Source of the DNA: Frischella japonica
GTDB lineage: Bacteria; Pseudomonadota; Gammaproteobacteria; Enterobacterales; Orbaceae
DNA length: 64,000 bases
Assembly: GCF_014489845.1 (NCBI RefSeq)
Contig: NZ_JABURY010000018.1
Location: forward strand, 62,001-126,000
Direction: 5' to 3'
Shown: piece after piece, positions 58,402 to 64,000 of the stretch
Layout: each line of letters begins with the position of its first letter
Position numbering within the stretch: the stretch's first letter is position 1
The notes under the pieces: generated by a model
What the model was told of the DNA's origin: nothing
The model's database searches: none
Seen by the model: only the letters and a program-made list of their open reading frames with translations
Program-made: the position numbers and the translations under genes

Positions 58402-59586
58402 TCATTTTTCTTTAGAATCTAACATAATCAAATAATAATATAATAGGATAATAAAATTATCGACTGTCAGAATATAAACCGTAGAAGTGAATAGTACTAA
58501 GATAAAAAACTTAAAACTATCTAATTTAAGTATTACAACCGAAAAACAAATTAAAATTATACCAAACAAGCCAAAATCTAAAATTAAACCAATAAAACCA
58601 ATTGATGGATATAAATGACGTTCATTTACCAGATAATCAACTAATGCCATACTTTCAGAATTAAAACAATTAAAATCTACAGGACATCCTGAGAGCAAAT
58701 ATTTTTCTTGCATATTAAAGACCAGATAAGCAGCAGAGAAACGATGAGCAATAGATTCGTTATCATAAAAATAATTGGTCGATCCAATATTCAAATAAAC
58801 AGCGATATAACAATAAACTAAAAACAAAACTAAAAATGTCAGAAATACTGGAATCTTATTAATAAAATTTTTAAATAAAAATAAAATGGGTAACAATAAA
58901 CCTAAAATTGAAATTTTAGATAAACTAAATAGAAAACCGAGTAAAAAAATGACGTTTTCAACAAATGTCATTTTTCCATATTGTTTCCTTATTAAAAAAA
59001 CAATACATAGTAAAGAAACAAAAAAACCAGCTTCGCGAGACAAACCAGACATTCTTGGAAATAGAAACAAAACATACTGATTTGTAAAAGTAAGAGTTGC
59101 ATATTCCCCCCATAATGCCAAAGACATTTGCTCTGGACCTAACGAACTAGCTAGTACTGGCGAATAGAAATAAGTAACAAATTGAATAATACAAAATATT
59201 GCTGAAAATAAGAAACACGCATATATTTTTTTTATTATTGCCTCACCAATAAAGAAAATATAAGCAACACCTAAACTTATCGAAAAACATTTAATGGTTA
59301 AGTTAAATTTTAAAGATAACAAACAACCAGTTAACCATAAAAATAATAAAAGAACATATTTTAAATTAATTCTTTCTATTAATTTAAGCACAAATTCTTT
59401 ATCGCAACAGATCATTGGTAGCCAAAGATAAATTGTTGTGTCATCGATAGAAGGATTAAATGGCGTTGCTATAAAAAAGAAGGCGATTAACCATCTTAAA
59501 CAAGATAAACCTGTACCTTCTTTCGCTACGATGCGATTAAAATGATTGTTTACAGAAACATTATTTACTTTTAGCATAGGGGTCAC
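58402..59586 (-). CDS. O-antigen/exopolysaccharide polymerase (Wzy-like)
   Basis: A 394-aa protein with about ten transmembrane helices and a large periplasmic loop near the middle (about 210-310: LNIGSTNYFYDNESIAHRFSAA). Wzy proteins have little sequence identity, so the call rests on topology and position between glycosyltransferases and below a Wzx gene. Its start overlaps the end of the upstream glycosyltransferase by 4 bp. It would link repeat units on the periplasmic face. Confidence 0.72.
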   Translation of the reverse strand: MTPMLKVNNVSVNNHFNRIVAKEGTGLSCLRWLIAFFFIATPFNPSIDDTTIYLWLPMICCDKEFVLKLIERINLKYVLLLFLWLTGCLLSLKFNLTIKCFSISLGVAYIFFIGEAIIKKIYACFLFSAIFCIIQFVTYFYSPVLASSLGPEQMSLALWGEYATLTFTNQYVLFLFPRMSGLSREAGFFVSLLCIVFLIRKQYGKMTFVENVIFLLGFLFSLSKISILGLLLPILFLFKNFINKIPVFLTFLVLFLVYCYIAVYLNIGSTNYFYDNESIAHRFSAAYLVFNMQEKYLLSGCPVDFNCFNSESMALVDYLVNERHLYPSIGFIGLILDFGLFGIILICFSVVILKLDSFKFFILVLFTSTVYILTVDNFIILLYYYLIMLDSKEK

Positions 59587-60698
59587 AATTTAGTTGATGG
59601 ATTTATATTAATACGCCCACTTAAAAAACTTTTTAACAAAAGCGCTAAATTATTTATTCTTTCCTGATCATTTTTACCAGAAAACAAATGAGACTCAGGT
59701 AAATAATCCAACATACCATCTCTAGCTGATGATAAAACAGGAATATGATATTGTAAGGATTCCAACATAACTAAAGGAACACCTTCAAATCGTGAAGGCA
59801 TAATGACTAAATCAGGTAAAACGTCTAGCTCCCATACATTGTTAACCCAACCATAGAAGATAACCTTCGTTTTTTTTAATTCATTAGCTACCATTGACTT
59901 TAATTTTTCTAAATCAGGTCCATTACCCACAATATGAAGACTAATTGTTTTTCCCGAAGGAAAATCTGGTTCTATTCGTGATAAGGATTTCACTAAAATA
60001 TCATGACCTTTTTGGGAGAAAATGATACGGCCAATAATGAAAAGATTAATCGTTTGGGAATCATATTTAGTTAAAGAATGTGAATTTAAATCAACTTTTT
60101 TTAAAATAAAATTTTCAAGTATAAAAATATTTGCTTTGGGATTGTAGGCTTTTAATTTTTCCTTAAATACACGTGCAATGGTTATATAATTTTGGCATGA
60201 CCGATAGACCCAGGGACTAAGAAAATCTTTGATCATCCAAAATTTACTTCCCATTTCCCGAAATGAATGTGTATAAGGGATATATGAAATAACATTTATA
60301 TTTAATTTGTTAGCCATAAGAAGAAAAATACTACCTTGCTCAATATCTCCTTGAATGATAACTAATGAATTATATTGTTCATTCAATTCTAATAATAATT
60401 TTTCCGCTTTCTTACGATAAGAAAAATTAAAAAAAGATTGAACTATTTCCCCTTTTTTATGATTTACATTATGCAGTTGATAACTTAAATGATTCAATGC
60501 AAATGCTTTTTTCAAACTCTCATTTTTAGAAGGTATAAATGAATCGATAGTACAATTTTCATTAAATTTTTTTATAATATTGATTGCCATACTTTCATGG
60601 CCACCAATTATAGCTGTCACAAAAATAAATGCAGTTCGAGTACCTAGTTGATCCAATACTAATTGAGTATCATCGAATTTATGGTTAGCATAATTCAC
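59583..60698 (-). CDS. Glycosyltransferase family 4
   Basis: A 371-aa GT-B enzyme. The donor domain shows NLFIIGRIIFSQKGHDILVKSL and the EX7E motif PSRFEGVPLVMLESL. The N-terminal FVTAIIGGHESMAINIIKKF is an acceptor-domain motif. It sits between the flippase gene (158-bp gap) and wzy (overlap 4 bp). Linkage and donor not predictable. Confidence 0.83.
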   Translation of the reverse strand: MNYANHKFDDTQLVLDQLGTRTAFIFVTAIIGGHESMAINIIKKFNENCTIDSFIPSKNESLKKAFALNHLSYQLHNVNHKKGEIVQSFFNFSYRKKAEKLLLELNEQYNSLVIIQGDIEQGSIFLLMANKLNINVISYIPYTHSFREMGSKFWMIKDFLSPWVYRSCQNYITIARVFKEKLKAYNPKANIFILENFILKKVDLNSHSLTKYDSQTINLFIIGRIIFSQKGHDILVKSLSRIEPDFPSGKTISLHIVGNGPDLEKLKSMVANELKKTKVIFYGWVNNVWELDVLPDLVIMPSRFEGVPLVMLESLQYHIPVLSSARDGMLDYLPESHLFSGKNDQERINNLALLLKSFLSGRININPSTKL

Positions 60699-60856
60699 TT
60701 AATCAAACTCTCACTTATTAAAAAATTATACTATAATATCAAAATGTTGTATTAAAAAATACAATTTAAGTTTAATTCTTTTCTAACATAATTATAGGAA
60801 CTAACTAAATATAAATAAAATTTAAATTTTATAAAAATGATTATTAATAGATTATT

Positions 60857-62116
60857 TTATTTGAAGAATTTTTGTTTTTGGCAAAAATATAATCGATGAG
60901 TAATTTCAAATAAATATGTCAAAACAGCTATGATCGTAAATTGATAAACTGCGTTAAAACCAACTAAAATATAGGTACCAAATATTAGTAACAAATAAAA
61001 TATTGTTGTAAAAAAACAATTTTTAAGTACAAAATTATATAAACCAAAAACAATTAAACAATTACGCGCTAATGGAACACTAACAGCTAAAATAATTGGA
61101 GATAATAATAAAATTTCCGTTGGTAAAAGTGTCCCGGTTAATCCTTTTGATAAAAAATCAAGCATGAAAGGTAAAAAAGGTTGTATTAATATAATTAAAC
61201 TTATTACCCCTATAAGAGATAAGTATATAAATTGCCTTACAAATTGCATATTCTTTTGTTTTGCGACCTTGGGATAAATAGCATTATTAGCTACAACAAT
61301 CAATTGCATAAAGATATTCATAATTTTTGTTGCTAAATCGTAAATAGCCACATCAGTCATACCTAAAAAAGTACCAATGAATAGTATATTAAAACGATCC
61401 TTGACAGCAACAGCTATATTAGAAATAAAAATCGGCAATCCATCCTTTAAATAAAGGATTATTTGGCTTATTGGTTGGAATGAGAAATTATTTTTATGTT
61501 TAACTATCATAATAAACAATGCTATTAATCCACCAATGAAGATACCTATTGCATTCAATAAAGGTACATAAAGATAATCGTCAGGCTGATGAATAAATAA
61601 AAAAATCGCGATCAAAAATATACACTTAATCACTATGGTTAAATAAGTAATATATTTCATTTTTTCGATACCCTGAAAATACCAGATTGGTAAAAGCAGT
61701 TCATTAAATGTTAAGAAAAAAGTAAATATATAGAGCAGTTGGTATTGATGTAAAAAAGGAATAAAGTAAATCATTACTAGGAAGAAAAAAAAGAGTGTAA
61801 TCCATAAGAAAAATTTTGTGATCATTATAGTTGAGATGATCTGAGATAGCTTTTGTTTATCATTGCGATGAATTGATATTGCTTTAGTCCCTGTTGCTTC
61901 AAATCCCCAATCAATCATTAAAGAAAAAAAACTACACAGCGATTGAGCAAATACCACCGAACCAAACATAGTGGCGCCTAGTGTTTTAATTAAGTAAGGA
62001 TAAGTAATTAAAGGATATAAGAAATTAAATAACTGTGTTAAAGATAAAAATAAAAAATTTTCAAAAATCCCTTGATTTTCAGATAATTTGGTTTTAATAA
62101 CACTCAATTTAATCAT
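60857..62116 (-). CDS. Polysaccharide repeat-unit flippase (Wzx/MATE-like)
   Basis: A 419-aa membrane protein with about 12 helices of the PST/MOP superfamily. LFNFLYPLITYPYLIKTLGATMFG near the N-terminus is the classical Wzx signature, and KDRFNILFIGTFLGMTDVAIYDLATKI follows in the middle. It would move undecaprenyl-linked repeats across the inner membrane. It is the first gene of the cluster; no JUMPstart/ops element is visible upstream. Confidence 0.88.
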   Translation of the reverse strand: MIKLSVIKTKLSENQGIFENFLFLSLTQLFNFLYPLITYPYLIKTLGATMFGSVVFAQSLCSFFSLMIDWGFEATGTKAISIHRNDKQKLSQIISTIMITKFFLWITLFFFFLVMIYFIPFLHQYQLLYIFTFFLTFNELLLPIWYFQGIEKMKYITYLTIVIKCIFLIAIFLFIHQPDDYLYVPLLNAIGIFIGGLIALFIMIVKHKNNFSFQPISQIILYLKDGLPIFISNIAVAVKDRFNILFIGTFLGMTDVAIYDLATKIMNIFMQLIVVANNAIYPKVAKQKNMQFVRQFIYLSLIGVISLIILIQPFLPFMLDFLSKGLTGTLLPTEILLLSPIILAVSVPLARNCLIVFGLYNFVLKNCFFTTIFYLLLIFGTYILVGFNAVYQFTIIAVLTYLFEITHRLYFCQKQKFFK

Positions 62117-62224
62117 AAATTAATTAATCTCATCCAACACTTTATATTTTTCCCAATCCAAGGAGACAGTTAATTTAGTCACAAAATTTTATAAAAATTT
62201 GTTCCTTACAATTTCTGCAATTTT

Positions 62225-62249
62225 AAATCAGAAAAGTCTTTTATGATTT
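62225..62249 (-). terminator. Weak terminator-like hairpin after murA
   Basis: AAATCA-G-AAAAG and CTTTT-A-TGATTT form a stem with one mismatch just after the murA stop on the minus strand. No long T run follows, so termination may be partial and transcripts could enter the polysaccharide cluster. Confidence 0.45.
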
Positions 62250-62272
62250 AATTGTTAAGAATTTCTTCTATT

Positions 62273-63574
<1,302 letters not shown>

Positions 63575-63747
63575 TCATTATAAATGGAATAACAAAATCT
63601 GTAATTATTAATTTAATTAAAACATGAAAATGTATGTTTAATAATAAAAAATATATTTTTTCAATCGCATTTTTCAAAACGAAGCAAGTGATTAGATTTA
63701 AAAAAAATGTTAATATTCACCTCATGGCGATATAGAAGGAAAACAAA

Positions 63748-63945
63748 ATGTTTGATGATTTAGCTAAAGCAGGAAAATATCTCGGTCAAGCAGCTAAATT
63801 AATGATCGGTATTCCCGATTATGATAATTATGTACAACACATGAAATTAACTCATCCTGATCAAAAACCAATGACATATGAAGCGTTTTTTAAAGAACGT
63901 CAAGAAGCCAAATATAGTGGTAAAGGCGGCTTTAAATGTTGTTGA
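63748..63945 (+). CDS. ybdD: YbdD/YjiX small conserved protein
   Basis: A 65-aa DUF466 protein: [54 protein letters not shown] and GKGGFKCC. In enterics it is encoded after the pyruvate transporter genes cstA or btsT. Here the upstream neighbour is divergent murA, so it appears without its transporter. AAGGA lies before the ATG. Its function is unknown. Confidence 0.93.
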   Translation: MFDDLAKAGKYLGQAAKLMIGIPDYDNYVQHMKLTHPDQKPMTYEAFFKERQEAKYSGKGGFKCC

Positions 63946-63980
63946 TTTAGTCATTTCAAACAAATTTAAAAAGGCCAATA

Positions 63981-64000
63981 ATGACAATAACAAATCACAT
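63981..64000 (+). CDS. Start of a further gene, cut by the window edge
   Basis: ATG at 63981 with AAGG 6 bases upstream begins MTITNH. It is 35 bp after ybdD. In enterics yjiX is followed by the GTPase gene yjiA, so that is a guess; six codons cannot identify it. Confidence 0.4.

Noticed and set aside
62117-62272. JUMPstart/ops element before wzx
   Set aside because: No GGCGGTAG core on the minus strand upstream of the polysaccharide cluster.

Overview
The window is a strongly AT-rich gammaproteobacterial chromosome segment. The housekeeping proteins (NrdA/NrdB, GlnD, NusA, IF-2, RimP, RbfA, TruB, ThiI, MurA, SecG, YbdD) read like enterobacterial orthologues, often with identical numbering of catalytic residues. 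Some gene order is also enteric-like: metY-rimP-nusA-infB-rbfA-truB, secG-leuU, and yddB-yddA-pqqL. Low GC plus a reduced, partly decayed gene set (broken panC, rmlA, rmlC, rmlD) fits an insect-gut member of the Orbaceae such as Gilliamella. That assignment is inference from family resemblance; no 16S gene is present.

Layout. 1-6.3 kb: a duplicated leader before an intracellular family I.1 lipase, then a minus-strand operon (Xi-class glutathione transferase, amino-acid ABC transporter, GNAT) and a twin zinc-ribbon DUF746-like protein. 6.5-7.2 kb: a decayed panC. 7.4-11.1 kb: nrdA and nrdB behind tandem NrdR boxes. 11.2-11.8 kb: a candidate small RNA with its own terminator. 12-15.7 kb: glnD and an AEC transporter. 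15.8-18.0 kb: a gstA-like gene between two inverted arrays of ~150-bp repeats. 18.2-25.6 kb: the minus-strand metY-rimP-nusA-infB-rbfA-truB-rhtA unit.

25.8-38.4 kb is an accessory segment between initiator tRNA-Met and tRNA-Leu(GAG). It holds a lipoprotein, a zinc-ribbon membrane protein, an SPFH/SHOCT protein, a small membrane protein, a three-gene set led by a WGR-ankyrin-propeller protein, a Fic protein, and an integrase remnant beside the tRNA-Leu 3' end. This is the best candidate for an undescribed system. 38.6-48.6 kb: tRNA-Leu, secG, thiI, a Fur-box-preceded yddB-yddA-pqqL operon (related to the Fus ferredoxin-iron import system), and yajL.

48.6-62.1 kb is a minus-strand Wzx/Wzy-type surface polysaccharide cluster: wzx, three GT4 glycosyltransferases, a wzy-like gene, manC, manB, dTDP-rhamnose genes and a WcaJ-like initiating transferase. 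rmlB is intact, but rmlA has a nonsense codon, rmlC has three single-base indels and a nonsense codon, and rmlD has a C-terminal frameshift. The cluster should still make GDP-mannose but probably not dTDP-rhamnose. The window closes with murA, ybdD and the first codons of one more gene.
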